Assembly (NCBI GenBank): GCA_003223295.1
Contig: QHYM01000140.1
Coordinates: 1 to 32,822 of the forward strand
Reading direction: 5' to 3'
Source: Acidobacteriota bacterium
GTDB lineage: Bacteria > Acidobacteriota > Terriglobia > Acidiferrales > UBA7541
DNA length: 32,822 nt
Under the pieces are notes generated by a model. The model did not search any database. It was not told the DNA's origin and was given only the letters and a program-made list of their open reading frames with translations. The position numbers were made by a program, and so were the translations under genes. This document shows, piece after piece, positions 32,140 to 32,822 of this stretch (the first letter of the stretch is position 1; every line of letters starts with the position of its first letter).

Positions 32140-32822
32140 TCAATTCGCTGCTGGGAGAAGTACTCCCAATGTCAGTCCGGCATCGCGAAGAGCGCGGGCG
32201 ACTGCAGCCGCGATTTGCACCGAGCCGGGGGTGTCGCCGTGGATGCAGATGGTTTGGGCGCTCAGCTTCACCTCGGCACCGTCGTGGGCAGTGACGGTGC
32301 CGCGCTGGGCGATGCTGAGAGCTTGCTTGGCCGCTTCGGCCGGATCGCGGATCAGCGCATTCTCGAATTTGCGCGACCGCAGGGTCCCGTCGGGCTCGTA
32401 GCGGCGGTCCGCAAAGGCTTCGGCGGCGGCGGCAAAGCGTGCTTCGCGAAAAACGTCCAGCATCAAAGATCCTGCCAAACCCATAAGGACCAAGTTCTTG
32501 CTATATTGCGCGACACCTTTGACGATCGCCTCTGCCAGCTCGCGGTTCTTCACGGCCTGGTTGTAAAGCGCGCCGTGCGGCTTCACATGCACCAGCTTTG
32601 CGCCGCACTTCGCCGCGACTTCGGCTAGAGCACGCACTTGCTCGCACACGGAATCCGCGACGGCGTCTGCGGACATTTTCAATTCGAGGCGTCCGAAATT
32701 CTCTCGGTCGGGATACCCGGGATGCGCGCCGACCGCCGCGCCCGCGCGCAGCGCCTGCTCGATGGTAGTTCGCATCGTGCGTTCGTCGCCGGCATGGCCG
32801 CCGCAGGCGACGTTCGCCGAGG
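32140..32822 (-). CDS. pxpA: 5-oxoprolinase subunit A / LamB-YcsF family protein PxpA (partial, 5' end outside window)
   Basis: Subunit of the prokaryotic 5-oxoprolinase that hydrolyses 5-oxoproline to glutamate with ATP, working with PxpB and PxpC. About 226 codons are visible; the start lies beyond base 32822. The in-frame sequence upstream of a Met at 32775 reads SANVACGGHAGDERT, the conserved N-terminal block, so that Met is internal. The rest includes GAHPGYPDRENFGR, VRALAEVAAKCGAKLVHVKPHGALYNQ, and ICIHGDTPGS, all typical of LamB/YcsF. pxpB and pxpC are not in the window. The frame closes at 32140. Confidence 0.92.
   Translation of the reverse strand, partial: SANVACGGHAGDERTMRTTIEQALRAGAAVGAHPGYPDRENFGRLELKMSADAVADSVCEQVRALAEVAAKCGAKLVHVKPHGALYNQAVKNRELAEAIVKGVAQYSKNLVLMGLAGSLMLDVFREARFAAAAEAFADRRYEPDGTLRSRKFENALIRDPAEAAKQALSIAQRGTVTAHDGAEVKLSAQTICIHGDTPGSVQIAAAVARALRDAGLTLGVLLPAAN

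Noticed and set aside
1-32822. tRNA, rRNA, CRISPR array, insertion sequence or phage genes
   Set aside because: None seen: no cloverleaf, spaced direct repeats, transposase or integrase motifs on either strand.

Overview
The window is a compact, gene-dense bacterial chromosome segment of about 60% GC. I see no insertion sequences, phage genes, CRISPR arrays, rRNA or tRNA. The gene content fits an Acidobacteriota chromosome (class Terriglobia or a relative): a pilB-pilT-pilC-pilS-pilR-pilA type IV pilus cluster, an NtrY/NtrX pair, CarD, an LptE outer-membrane lipoprotein, secreted DPP4-like and CocE-like peptidases or hydrolases, and lineage-specific secreted proteins. This assignment is inferred from gene content and was not tested by phylogeny.

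Layout. (1) 1-7760, all minus strand: type IV pilus block, transcribed pilB, pilT, pilC, pilS, pilR, then pilA, which is cut by the left edge. A sigma-54-like promoter (GG-N10-GC) and T-tract/TGTC repeats precede pilA and fit control by the adjacent PilS/PilR. (2) 7761-8079: divergent regulatory region with nested inverted and direct repeats just upstream of a sigma-70-like promoter. (3) 8080-12465, plus strand: NtrY-type kinase, NtrX-type sigma-54 activator, then a small secreted protein. (4) 12537-18283, minus strand: phoH, ybeY, corC-like, a secreted CocE/NonD hydrolase, era. Most junctions are 4-base stop/start overlaps; the hydrolase is an unusual insertion in a conserved RNA/ribosome-maturation operon. 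(5) 18363-20906, minus: secreted SGNH hydrolase and a Ycf46-like AAA+ ATPase. (6) 20963-21975, plus: rpsT with a strong terminator, then a YciI-ABM fusion protein. (7) 22034-26609, minus: a likely operon of a DUF465-like small protein, psd, pssA, an aspartate-semialdehyde-dehydrogenase-like protein lacking both catalytic residues, lptE and holA. (8) 26848-30531, minus: DPP4-like peptidase, rimI-like acetyltransferase, tsaB. (9) 30813-32073, plus: carD with a strong promoter and terminator, then a secreted protein of unknown function. (10) 32140 to the right edge, minus: pxpA, truncated by the window.

How it fits together. The left third is surface motility and adhesion machinery with its own two-component control, next to a second sigma-54-linked two-component system. 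The middle and right are housekeeping: ribosome and RNA maturation (Era, YbeY, PhoH, S20, TsaB, RimI), phosphatidylethanolamine synthesis (PssA, Psd), LPS assembly (LptE), replication (HolA) and transcription control (CarD). I see no clear defence or mobile system. The most unusual items are the dead-site Asd paralogue inside the phospholipid/LPS operon, the apparently frameshifted PilT tail, the hydrolase inserted upstream of era, and the repeat array upstream of ntrYX.
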